DNA of 64,000 nt from Heloderma charlesbogerti (lineage: Eukaryota; Chordata; Lepidosauria; Squamata; Helodermatidae), in assembly GCA_026122225.1 (NCBI GenBank), contig JANEZZ010002204.1, forward strand, positions 496,001 through 560,000, read 5' to 3'. The translations under genes and the position numbers were made by a program. Numbering within the stretch: position 1 is the first letter of the stretch; each line of letters starts with the position of its first letter. This document shows, in pieces, positions 1-9,770 of this stretch. The notes below the pieces were generated by a model. The model searched no databases, was not told the DNA's origin, and saw nothing but the letters and a program-made list of their open reading frames with translations.

Positions 1-523
1 CACTTCTTAATAAAACCCTTTTCATCGACCTTCTGGCTGTTCAAAAATATCTCATATGTCTTTGGGCTTGGTCCAGAAGCTGCAGCTGGTATAGAATTCA
101 GCCGCGAAGCTGCCTCCTCTACAGCACATTATACCTTTCCTAAAAGAACTGCACTAGGTGCCAGTAAGCCACTGGACAAATTAGAAGGTTTTGTTGTTAA
201 CATATAAAACCTTAAACAACTTTGGACCAGGTTAACTTAGAGATTGCCTTATCCTTTATGTCCCTGCCTGATCTTTGTGATTCTCAGAAGGAACACTTTT
301 GATGGTGTCACATGGTCCTGAGGCTTTCCCTGAAGAGCACTAGTAATAGAGCTTTTAGTGCTGCAGCATCCGCCCTCTGGAACACACTTCTCATTGACAT
401 CAGGGATCAGGCAGGCATCTGCAGTTTGACCTTTCAGAGGTCTCCTCAAGGCCCATCTCTTTAAGCAGGCTTTCACTGAGGTGTGACCCAGCCAGTTACA
501 GTTATAATTTTATAGCTGATCAG

Positions 524-1408
524 TAGGGATGTCAGAGAATTTCGCCACGAATCTCGGGGAGGCTGAATGCCAGCGCATTCAGCCCCCTGAAATCGGTGGT
601 GACATGGTCTGCCGCCCCCCCCCCGGGGCGGGACTTACCTTGGGCGATTCTCCCTGGCGGCGGCGGCTCCGGTGGTGGTTTGGTGGCGGCGGTGGCTGCA
701 GCGGCCGGTCTTCTGACCGGCCGCCACCGCCATGTTCAAGTTTAAAAAACAAAACAAAACGTGATAGGCTACGTAAAGATTTACGTACCCTATAACGGCT
801 AGATTTTTTAAAAATACCGTGATAGGCTACATAAATGTTTACGTAGCCTATCAAGGCTGAGTTAAAAAAAACAAAACAAACCGCGTGTACGCAAATGGCG
901 GCGTCCATGGGTGCTGCCATTTGCGTTCGTTATTTTGGCACGTCTAGTCTACGTAAACATTTACGTAGACTACGGCGAAAATAAGGGGAACGCAAATAGC
1001 GTAGACGCTACGCTATTTGCGTTCCCCTTATTTTCGCCGTAGTCTATGTAAACGTTTACGTAGACTAGAAGTGCCAAAATAAGGAACGCAAATGACGGCG
1101 CCCATGGGCGCCGCCATTTGTGTACGCGCTGTTTTTTAACTCAGCTGTGATAGGCTACATAAACATTTACGTAGCCTATCACGGCTGACTGCAGGGACGC
1201 AAACGATGGCGGCTATGGCCACCGCCATTTGCAGACCCGTCCGGCCAGGATTCGTGGCAGGAGGGATGGGGCGCCTCCCCCCCGCCAGAATTTCAGGGGG
1301 GAGGGATGGGATGCCCCCCCAGCCAGAATTTCGGGGGGAGGGACGGAGTGCCTCCCCCCCACCGCGAATCAAATTTCGTAAAAAGTAAGTGACTTTCGTA
1401 CATCCCTA
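524..1408. mobile_element. Non-autonomous hAT-like foldback element
   Basis: The element is 885 bp long. It starts TAGGGATGT at 524 and ends ACATCCCTA at 1408. It is flanked by the direct repeat TGATCAG at 517-523 and 1409-1415, a 7-bp match (hAT elements normally make 8 bp). The interior is strikingly GC- and CpG-rich against AT-rich surroundings. It holds a long inverted repeat, arms about 815-1004 and 1008-1195, with a 3-nt loop at 1005-1007. About 1240-1370 carries three GC-rich subterminal repeats of about 40 bp. There is no transposase ORF, so it would be mobilised in trans. The hAT assignment comes from the termini and TSD size. Confidence 0.75.
815..1195. repeat. Long palindrome inside the hAT-like element
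   Basis: Near-perfect inverted repeat centred at 1006. The stem core CGCAAATAGCGTAG (991-1004) pairs with 1008-1021. Outward, TTACGTAG-type modules recur as smaller palindromes of their own at about 815-850, 945-975, 1040-1070 and 1150-1185. This gives a hairpin of hairpins rich in ACGT and CG steps. Confidence 0.85.
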
Positions 1409-1490
1409 TGATCAGTGATTATTTTATTGTTGAATTTTATTGGTTATATTTTAGCATTGATACTGTAGTTATGTTTACCACTTTGCAAAA

Positions 1491-2300
1491 ATACTGTTGG
1501 GAAGATGTATGTAAATAGATAATTTAGCGAACAACTTTTTTCCACCTGTTACAACGAATTTATCAAATTCTGTTTTCTCCTTACTAAATTCATTTGATAC
1601 AACCTCCTTCAGTCTCAAGCCCTCTCACTTATTTTTAACAACATCTGTTTCTAAATATATGTAATTATGATAGCAAATTCTCACTTTTTTAACCTTGTTA
1701 AGGATTTCTGGTGTAAATAAAAAAGGATTTTGTCTTGTTCAGATATGAGTAAAAGTATAATTCCTTTCTAGTGGTTGCATCCTTCTCCAAGCATCTTTTA
1801 ATGATGAATTCTTAATCAGATTATGTGCTGTTTGTTGTACTAATTGTTACATTTGAGTATTTTTTGTATGAACGTTGAATGTTTGGAGTGAGTCAATCTG
1901 AGTCAGCCTATGTGTCCTCAGCAGGATCAACGAGGAAACAATTTTTACCTCAGGTTTTGCCTCTAGGTCTTTAGAGTGTAATACAAGACTATGTAATCCT
2001 GTTTACCTCTCTTTTCCTGTGATATGCATGGTCCTAATCTGAGAATGTTGTAAACTTAATGCTCCACATATCTTAGAAGACGTCCTGGACTGTTTGTCTA
2101 TGTAGTTCATTTTGCAAAGTGTAGTAAAGTGTTTAATCTTGTTTAACGGAGGCAGATGTGCTATATTTAACTAGGCCTATCAAATCTGCAGGGGAAATTA
2201 TGTCTGGTTGGTTACTTAAACTGATTAATCTATTCTTGTATCTAGAAAGGGCACTAAGTTGGGATGGAGGTTTACAAAATTAAGTATACTGTTTGCTTAC
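1491..2300. other. Unassigned AT-rich DNA
   Basis: No coding, RNA or repeat signature was recognised here. Confidence 0.5.
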
Positions 2301-2547
2301 TTGAATGGGTGCCTGGTGCTTTATATGTATTCCACTTTTGCTCCCAGCAGCACTGCTGCATTTGAAGGCCCCCCAGGCAAAGTGCTTTCTGGGCCCGCTT
2401 CATTTTTTAATGTTTGGCAGGCAGCAGCGCTGCTCTTTAGTGCTACTCATTACCTGCCTGCTGCCACCCCATTCTCCCCTCCCCCAAACTTTGGGTGGTG
2501 TTTTCCCTCCCTCACTGGGTCAGTGGCTGGGCTTCAAGCTTTCTCAG

Positions 2548-2800
2548 CCGCATGCCATTTCAATTAAAACATTTTGCCAAGAATGAGAATGGCAGTGACC
2601 TCAACCAATCAGGTGTTACCTTTTGGGATGCACAGTCAACACAAGCACCAGAGTGGCAAGAGAGTGGGAGAGAAGGCTTGGCCCAACACCCCACTTTTCT
2701 AATGTTGTCATTGGCTGGCTGTACAGTCCAAAGGTGGTGTCTGATTAGTTGAGGTTGCTGCCGCTCTCACTCTGGAAGAAATGGTTTAAATTAAAATGCC
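2548..2800. repeat. Inverted repeat, probable foldback MITE core
   Basis: About 2548-2640 pairs with about 2725-2800. For example CCTCAACCAATCAGGTGT near 2598 matches the reverse complement of 2735-2757 with few mismatches, and the similarity continues outward through a TTTAAATTAAAA-like block. The surrounding 2310-2990 is GC-richer than its neighbours and may be the whole element. Its ends were not found. Confidence 0.5.
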
Positions 2801-3000
2801 GTGTGGATGCATTTTCATCCTTTTGTGCGGCCCTTTGCTACATAGTGTACTGTGACTTCCTGGTGCCACCAGAATGCTACCATCTCTCTGGTTGTGCTTG
2901 GGCCACCACCAGGCTGCATAGCCTTGGAGCTTCGCTGCTAGTCTGGTGCTAAAGGCGCCACTCCTTGTTTCACCTTTGCCCAAATTACCACCATGCAGTT

Positions 3001-3470
3001 TAAATCCATTTTAAGAAAAATATGTAATTTCAGATTTGTTTTTTTTGTGTTGTAGATCTTAGGTCATTGTCAAATGTTCCAGTTTGATCTACAAACATGG
3101 AAAACAATAACTTTCCATGTGCACTAGGTAACTTAATCTTTGTCTAAATTGTAGTGACAAGGATACGCCAGCAATAACTCTTAAGACACCCATGCATAAA
3201 TAAGCAATCAATAATATGACTGTCTTTATATACTGCCTTTCTAATTCTTCACAGCTTTTATATAGTAATTGTTGCCGAGGTACTCAGACTTGCTGCCTTA
3301 GCTCTGAAAAATCCACTTTGCCTGGGTAAGGTATGTCAAATAAAAGCTTGGATGCATAGTGCAAGATAGCAGAAGCTTATTGACAGTCTTCCTTTGGTAT
3401 CCCCACAGGTGAAGGTACTGCCCACCTGTGATAAGCAAGAGCCTCAAGACATACCAAAATGTCTGCCTGT
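3001..3470. other. Unassigned DNA
   Basis: No gene or recognisable repeat was found. The stretch leads into the strong inverted repeat at 3473. Confidence 0.4.
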
Positions 3471-3472
3471 CG

Positions 3473-3816
3473 CTCGCTCACTCTGGTTCAGATCAAACCT
3501 GCACCAAAGGAACACCCTTCTATTTGGCTAGTCATAGCTCTGGTGAGGATAAAGCACCATGCCAAAAACACAGCCACTAATCCATCAGTACTCTTTAGCA
3601 TTGTTTTTGATTGGTAACCTCCACACAAGCACACATAACTCCAGTTGCATCTACTATAGAGAACAAGCTCAACTTAGCAATGCTAAGGAGTACTAATGGA
3701 TTTACCGCTTAGTGGCAGTGTTTTTGGCATGGTGCTTTATCCTCACCAGAGCTATGACTAGCCAAATAGAAGGGTGTTCCTTTGGTGCAGGTTTGATCTG
3801 AACCAAAGTGAGCGAG
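3473..3816. repeat. Near-perfect inverted repeat of about 130-bp arms
   Basis: The left arm is 3473-3603 and the right arm 3678-3816, with a loop of about 74 bp. The arms share long identical runs, for example CACCAAAGGAACACCCTTCT in the left arm and its complement near 3770-3790. By eye they are about 95% identical, with one small insertion in the right arm near the TTTACCGC stretch. This looks like a palindromic MITE or a local inverted duplication. No open reading frame of interest lies inside. Confidence 0.9.
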
Positions 3817-3834
3817 GAGACAGATTTCCTTTTC

Positions 3835-4640
3835 AGTTTTGCAGTTTTTCAGCACCCATGGTACAGTGCAATTTTTACCTGGATTACTGCAATGTGTTAT
3901 CCATGGAGCTGTCTTTCAAAACAATTTGGAAACTTCAGCTGGTCCAAAATAAAGCAGCAAGATTATTAACAGGGACTGGACAATATGGCTGTATTACATC
4001 ACTGCTTTGTGATCTGGACCGGCTTATGTCTGTTTCAGTTTATATTAACCTTTAAAGCCCTAAACTTGGGGCTAAGTTACGTGAAGTATTGTATCCTCCA
4101 TATATACCTGCCTGGACCATAAAGTAATCTTCAGAGGCCCTTCTTTTCATCCCCCAAATAAGTTTAGGCAGGTGGCCTTTTCAGTGGTAGCACTCTTTCC
4201 TTCTCAGAAAGGCTGCCCAGTGCTTACATTGTTAATATTTTCAGCACCAGGTGAACTATTTTTCTCCCAGCCTTGCTTGCTTTATTTATTTATTTGACTT
4301 ATGCCCTGCCTTCCTACCAAAAATGGCACTCAAGGCAGCTTACAATGATTAATGAAACTTGATACGGACAATAATAAAACAAATACATTAAATACAGTTA
4401 GTCTTTCAGGTTGTTTCTAAAAAAATGTGTTAGTGTGTTTTGATATCCCTGCACTGCTGCTGGGTTTTACTTTGTTTTTGTTTTTTACAATAATTTTATT
4501 CTCTTTGAAAGTTTTACATGTTTGCATATTATGTTTTATTAAACTATTGAATTTTATGTTTTTAAGTCCTGTTTTGTGACTCACCCAGAGAACTTCAGCT
4601 ATTGAGTAGTATACAGACTAGATAAAAATCTATTTAAAAA
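3835..4640 (+). mobile_element. L2-clade LINE 3' fragment with a nested LINE tail
   Basis: The plus strand (about 3875-4000) encodes a run resembling the end of the L2 reverse-transcriptase ORF: Asp-Tyr-Cys-Asn, then Lys-Leu-Gln-Leu-Val-Gln-Asn-Lys-Ala-Ala-Arg-Leu-Leu-Thr-Gly-Thr. A stop follows near 4055. The 3' UTR (to about 4640) ends with the L2 tail signature 'cccagagaacttcagctatt'. An opposite-strand LINE 3' end interrupts it at about 4273-4410. The copy is dead. Confidence 0.7.
4273..4410 (-). mobile_element. LINE 3'-end fragment, nested in L2
   Basis: It begins with a TTTA microsatellite and continues 'tatgccctgccttcctacc ... cactcaaggcagcttacaa'. This is the reverse-strand 3' tail typical of L2/CR1-like elements in squamates. 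Confidence 0.5.
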
Positions 4641-4649
4641 ACAAACAAA

Positions 4650-5365
4650 CAAAATGGTTTTTACAATTCAAATCGGATTTGTTTGATTTTAATCAATTTT
4701 TAACCGTTTTTTAAAAACCATAAATAAAATACTTTAAATGCCTCATTTTTAAAAAACAAAATACAGTTACAGTTAGGTCTCATCACAAACACACTAAACC
4801 TATACTTAATCTCAGAAAAATGCATTAATGACTCTCATATTCACATACACTGGTAGGACATTTAATCAAACATGGGCATTTAAATTTCACATGTCATGAA
4901 AATGGCTCTGTTCAGCCTAACTACCAGCTCTTGCTTCTGCACTTGTAATTTCCACTTCTCTGGGTAAAGTTCGATCTGCAAAGATGCAGGCTGGATAGGA
5001 TTGTTATTCTGTGCCTATGTGGTGGGGAAGCAGGGCCAAGCAAGGCGGAGGAGTAAGTTCAGACAGAAAGACAATATAGCAAAGTAGATAAACGTTGATT
5101 TGAAAAGAAAAGAAAGGAAAACATGGATTACTTTAAATATTCAAATTGTATTTTTTTCAATAAAAACCATAAAGATTATGTTTCTCTTAAATAATAACTA
5201 GGTTAATATTAAGTAATCTGGGTAGAGGCATATTAGCTGTACAATTAAAACCATCAGTGCGTTTACTAGATAAATCACTGGTATAAATCAGGACAATTTA
5301 AATCACTGATCTAAACCATGATTTAAATCAGCAAGAAAAGGGTTGATTTAAATCACATTTCCTAT
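4650..5365. repeat. AT-rich inverted-repeat element with GATTTAAATCA motifs
   Basis: Motifs of the type GATTTAAATCA and GATTTTAATCAA occur near 4660-4710 and in several copies at 5265-5355, in inverted orientation. This suggests a degraded DNA transposon with long AT-rich terminal repeats. No transposase coding was seen, and the superfamily is not assigned. Confidence 0.35.
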
Positions 5366-5582
5366 TAAAACTTTTTCATATATTTCTTGATCAGTGGTGA
5401 AAATCTGACAACTAAACCATGTTAATTTACAACTAAATAGAGACAAGCAGGCTTTGCATCTCTTTGTCTTACTATATATTTTACATGTCTTCCTTTTTTA
5501 CCTATAGCGGGAATGTCTTTGAAATATTCCCACACATGGTCTTTCTTATGACCAGCATCCATGACAGTTTGAGGTCAACAAT

Positions 5583-5672
5583 GCAATCCTATGCATGTCT
5601 ACTAAAAAATAAGTTCCGTTGAGTTCACTGGGGCTTATTTCCAGGCAAGTGGTTATAGGTTTGCAGCTTACA
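5583..5672. mobile_element. Short MITE-like repeat with GCAATCCTAT ends
   Basis: It starts TGCAATCCTATGCATGT and ends ATAGGTTTGCAGC, with an 'aataagttccgttgagttc' core. This small dispersed type recurs, more decayed, near 15678-15700, 35228-35300 and 58550-58640. Confidence 0.45.
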
Positions 5673-5794
5673 TATGGGAGTGCACGCTGGACAATTTTGT
5701 CTAAAAATAAAATGCCCATGACTGATAGGTTGAAGCAAGGTTTGCTAGTTACTGGGAAGATTAAAACAGTTTACTTTCATCAGGTGAAAAGTGC

Positions 5795-5955
5795 CCTCAC
5801 CCCGTGCCCGGCTTGCTGGCCGCGGGGGGGGCTGTTGCGGGTGGCGGGGGGAGGACGGGACAAGGGCAAAGGCCATTGGCCTTCACCCCTGGGGTCTCCA
5901 AGGGGCGGGTCTAGCCGGCCACTATTTAGGCCGCGCTGCCCCGCAGCCTCCTCAT
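5795..5955. other. GC-rich block
   Basis: About 160 bp of G- and C-rich sequence with several CpGs lies inside AT-rich DNA. No exon or promoter motif could be supported. It is more likely a fragment of a GC-rich MITE than a CpG island. Confidence 0.3.
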
Positions 5956-6226
5956 TCCGGTGAAAATGAAATGCTCATGTTTAGTGGGTAGAGCGTCAAT
6001 ACACATATTTAAGAAATGATCAGATTGGGTCTTCATTTCCATAGGAAAACCTCCTTTAACTCAATTTATTTAATTTATTCTTCACAGTAGTGGTATAGAA
6101 ATGCAATGAATGAATAAATAAATCCCCAGTTGTCCTTCTTTTCTACAGTGATTCCCCCCCCCCCCCGCACTTGCAGAACAAGCTTTTAAAAGAACCCTCA
6201 AACCAGAGCTCAGGTTTAGTCTACAG

Positions 6227-7137
6227 TAGGAATGTGCAGTGCTGGGAATTCTGATCTGTTTAAGCCCGATGAGATTTCTCAGTGTTTCTGTTCTAATAAG
6301 TGGTGGCAGGTTGTAGCAGATCCCCCTCCCCCTTCTGGAAATATTTGTATTTTTTTGCACATTTTTTTCTGGGTCCCATGATTTGTGCAAATGGGATTGG
6401 GGTGTGTGTGTTTGCATTTTTCATTTTTTGGTTATGGCAATTCATGCAGATGGGATTTTGGGGGGTCTTTAAATTTGCACAAATGGGGTTGTAATTTTTA
6501 AAATCCTTTTTTTTTCATTGGGGCACTTGTGCAAGTCTGCCTGTCAACTATGTAGCCCTGCAGACACATACTCCCATTATAAATATTCATGACAGTTTCA
6601 TCCTATCCACACACTACTTCTTTTAGCCCCACAGAGCCATATTCAGTACTTGTCAAAGAACTTGTCAATTTTGTCCTCAGCTTCAGTGCTACCCCAGCAA
6701 AGCTGGGAATATGGCTCTGCTGGGCTAAATGAAGTAGTGTGTGGGGAGGATGAAACTGACAAGGATATTTACAATGGAAATATGCCTCTGCTGAGCTAGA
6801 TAGTGGCCAGACAGGCAGACTTGCGCAAGACCCCCAATTAAAAAAAATGCTTAAAAAATTAAACTCCAATTGTGCAAATTTAAAGACCTGAAGGAAAAAA
6901 GGAAAGGTCCCATTTGTGTAAATCTTCAGACCCGAAAAAAATGAAAAACAAAAACATGATCCAATTTGTGCAAATTGCCACCTCCATTTAAAAAAAACCT
7001 GAAATCCACATATTGGAGCGACTCGCTACAGATCAAGTCAATACCAGTAAGGGAGGAACAGAGTGAAATCCCCTAGGAATGAACTCGTAAAATCCATTGA
7101 GATTTCACCCCCAAAACTGAACTCTCATATATCCCTA
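6227..7137. mobile_element. Non-autonomous hAT-like foldback element with perfect 8-bp TSD
   Basis: The element is 911 bp. It begins TAGGAATGTGC and ends ATATCCCTA, flanked by GTCTACAG at 6219-6226 and again at 7138-7145, an exact 8-bp target-site duplication. The whole element folds back on itself around about 6680. For example, 'catcctatccacacactactt' at 6601-6620 pairs with 6732-6755, and the T-rich, 'ttgtgcaaa'-bearing part at 6380-6500 pairs with A-rich 6840-6990. No transposase is encoded. TSD length and TAGGRATG ends support hAT. Confidence 0.82.
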
Positions 7138-7291
7138 GTCTACAGTTTGTGCTCATCCCTCTACCTTTGCTAGTTTCTCCTCCCCTCTTGCCCCAATTTT
7201 CCTTTCCTATCTGTGTTTTTTATTTTGCTCTTGCTGTAATCAGGGTTTCATGGGGACACACAGGCTCATGTTCCCTTGCCCTTCACGTATT

Positions 7292-7378
7292 TCACTGCTG
7301 CCAGTCAGCGTCAACAATACTGTGCTAGGTGGACCAGTAGTCTGACTCAGACTATCAGGCAGCTTCCTATGTTCTTAA
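7292..7378 (+). mobile_element. tRNA-derived SINE, 3' part
   Basis: It matches the tail shared by the other SINEs here: 'gctgccagtcag', 'aatactgtgctaggtggacc', 'gtctgactcag', 'cagcttcctatgttc'. The tRNA-like head is missing. Confidence 0.6.
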
Positions 7379-7854
7379 ACGCCTTCCTTTCCCTATTTGC
7401 TCCCATGCTGTTCAGTCTCCACAGCTTCTCTCTTTGCATTATCCTGTTTCTATAGTCTCATGTAGGTTCAAATACTGACTGTGCACTAGCACTGTTTGAA
7501 TATTGCTCATGTAGATGTTCCCCTTTTCTTTTCGTTTTGTAATAAAACTGCATGCTTGTTGGTTCTGAAGTTCTGGTCCATGTGTTTTTTCCTATCTGCG
7601 GACCCCAGTTACTACTAAGCGACACTGTGACTCTGGGTTAAAAATTCCTTACGTATGTCACTCAAGTGTGTGTGCATTATCAGATATGGGTGTAAGACAA
7701 CACATGTTAAGAATATATTCATAAAGTGTACAAATGACTGCATGGATCCAAAATTGAGATTATACTCCCTGCCCCTGCCCTAACATCCATGTGTTAAAGA
7801 TCCTGTTTACACAGAGGCCTAATCATGTGTACTCCTTCCACACACATACATAAC

Positions 7855-8058
7855 TTAGCTCTATGGTAGAGCACACATTTTTGTGCAGAAGGTCTCAGAT
7901 TCAATCCCTACCACGTCCTCTTAAAAAGATCAGGCAACAGATGTGAAAGACCTCTTTCTGAGACCTTGGAGACCACTGCCAGTCAGAGTAGACAGTACTG
8001 GGGTAGATGGGCAAATAGTCTGACCTGGCATAAGACAGCTTCTTATGTTTTTATGTTT
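7855..8058 (+). mobile_element. tRNA-derived SINE
   Basis: The head carries tRNA-like promoter boxes: box A-like 'tagctctatggtagagcac' and box B-like 'ggtctcagattcaatccc'. The body and tail follow, with 'actgccagtcagagtagacagtact' split by small changes and 'cagcttcttatgtt' at the end. It is non-coding, mobilised by a LINE, and diverged. Confidence 0.65.
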
Positions 8059-8129
8059 CTGCATAGAGCTAGTGGTAATCTTGTCCTATGGCAACACTGT
8101 ACGGTAGTACTGGTTTTCTTCTATATAGT

Positions 8130-8290
8130 AGATTAGGTTAGCATTGGAGGATGCTGAGGCTGAGACAGTAGCTTTCCTAAGCCACTCAGAGACTTCATGG
8201 TCATGTCGAGATTTGAACTAGGGGCATACCAGTTTATTCCACTACAAGTGCCATAGTACTTCTGGCACAGGCCCACTTATGCCCTGTTAT
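8130..8290 (-). mobile_element. MIR-like SINE, 5' part
   Basis: The reverse strand reads box B-like 'agttcaaatctcgacatgac', then 'tgagtggcttaggaaagctac' and 'gtctcagcctcag', the order seen in MIR-type tRNA SINEs. The 3' part is lost. Confidence 0.5.
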
Positions 8291-9472
8291 GACATAATTG
8301 TTTTTCCCAGGAAAAGCAATCCCTCATGGAGGAATGTATGCAGAAATACTACTTTAGACTGAAAAATCTCAGTGGATTTTACAGTATGCCATTATCTCCT
8401 GCATCTTTCCTGTGAAATCAAAACCTGATTGATGCTATTGCATGTGCGTGTGAGTTGCATCTTTGTTCCTGCGCTTGCCCCTTCTTGTGTACCTTTTTAT
8501 TGCCAGACTTTGTAATTCTGAATACCATTATCTATATATAACTTCTTTAGGTAGTCTTGTATTGGCAACTAGTCGTTAGTATTAAGGAGGTTTGCAAAAC
8601 AGGCAAAAAGGAAGAATGGGGTGTCAACCTGCTTCACTGTAGCAGGTGTTTATTCTTTTAGAAGATATTTAGTTTACTCAGTGAAATTACATGCAAAATT
8701 AAGTGAGGAACATTTATTTCTTGGAAGCGTGGTATTGGCATCAGTGCCGTACATGTTTTTAGATGGAGAAGGATGGGGAAGCAATTGTCGAGTGTTGTTG
8801 AAAACATTTCTGTGGTGTTGTTGCTGACTGTGAATTCAATTACTGAAGTGAGATTTGAATAAATGAAATGTTGCCCTAGAGGCAAAAAGGCTATCTAGTG
8901 TCATGGTCCTCTGTGTTATGCTTTATGCACTGTGTGCTGGGAGAGAACTGACTGTATGTTCTCTGCTGAATCCAACACTAAGCTTTTGAGCAACGATATT
9001 CTGCAAGAATTAAATTTGGCATTTCATCTGCTGCAGTTTACTTTGTTAATGCCAAATGCAGTCACACTTCTGTTGTGCCTTCAGCACTGGTAGGCACAGT
9101 TTTAATGTTCATGCCTTCTGTTCAATTTCTCAAGTGTGCTTTCCCCCACACAAATTCATATTTCAGCATTAATGCATAAGTGATCAAAGTCATTTTCATA
9201 GGAAGAACCTTGGGGCCAGTTGACATAGATAAGGTAGCACTTGATGGTAAAGTTCTCTCTGTGAAGGGCTGATCTGTGATAGTCACTACATAGAGTCAAA
9301 TAACCCTGTATTGTAGTTGGTTATCATGTAGTAAACATGATTGTGTAATTAAACTTTCATGAGCCTTCTCTCCACCTGCTGAAATTATTTGACTTCTGTT
9401 TTCTGTGCATTAATCTTTAGTGATTGTTTTAAGCAAAGGGCAGGGAATGACTCTCAAGATTTACTTATTTAA

Positions 9473-9770
9473 GGAAGCAATCCTATGTCCCCTAGGCAGT
9501 GTCTGTGGGGACATAGGATTTTTTGGTTTCCTGGCTCCATGCTCGAAGACAGGACACCAAGCTCAGAACCAGGAAACTGTGCTCCCGGGCCCCTCCCCTC
9601 CCCTCCCCTCCCCCTTGTAGTTGGCATGATAAATGGCACATGGCAAAGGGACGGAAAGAGACTTTCCTGGGGGAGAGGAGGAGTTCTGCGGCGGCTGGCT
9701 TATGCCTTTTCCTATACCACCCCAGCCTCCTTCCCTCCGCCTTCCCAAGGCCTCCGCTAGACAGGTGAAG
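9473..9770. repeat. GC-rich MITE-like block with GCAATCCTAT start
   Basis: The start 'aagcaatcctatgtcccc' is followed by an inverted 'ggggacataggat'. The interior is GC-rich with a CCCTC microsatellite. It resembles the GC-rich elements at 24124 and 39082, but no convincing right terminus was found. Confidence 0.35.
9590..9615 (+). repeat. (CCCTC)n microsatellite
   Basis: About five uninterrupted pentamers. Confidence 0.85.

Larger units (their letters stand above)
60..1490 (+). mobile_element. L2-clade LINE 3' end, split by a hAT-like element
   Basis: Decayed 3' portion of an L2 LINE. The plus strand reads like the end of the L2 reverse-transcriptase ORF (a 'leu-gln-leu-val-gln' type stretch near 80, an 'ala-leu-trp-asn' type stretch near 370, and 'his-leu-phe-lys-gln-ala-phe' near 455-472). 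It then enters an AT-rich 3' UTR. The copy is interrupted at 524-1408 by a hAT-like element and resumes at 1409 with a T-rich tail. Many stops are present. The family call is moderately sure and the outer limits are approximate. Confidence 0.55.

Noticed and set aside
529..920. ORFs on both strands in a GC-rich stretch that looked like a proline-rich gene
   Set aside because: They lie inside the hAT-like element defined by termini and TSD. Composition, not coding, explains the open frames.
2259..2952. Overlapping ORFs of 67-102 codons
   Set aside because: No domain, overlapping frames and a foldback structure. They are chance ORFs in a GC-richer repeat.
5795..5955. Possible CpG island or promoter
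   Set aside because: Too short, no TATA, initiator or exon nearby, and composition like the GC-rich MITEs.
7855..7920. Functional tRNA gene
   Set aside because: Only box A/B-like segments are present, with no cloverleaf, inside a SINE body.
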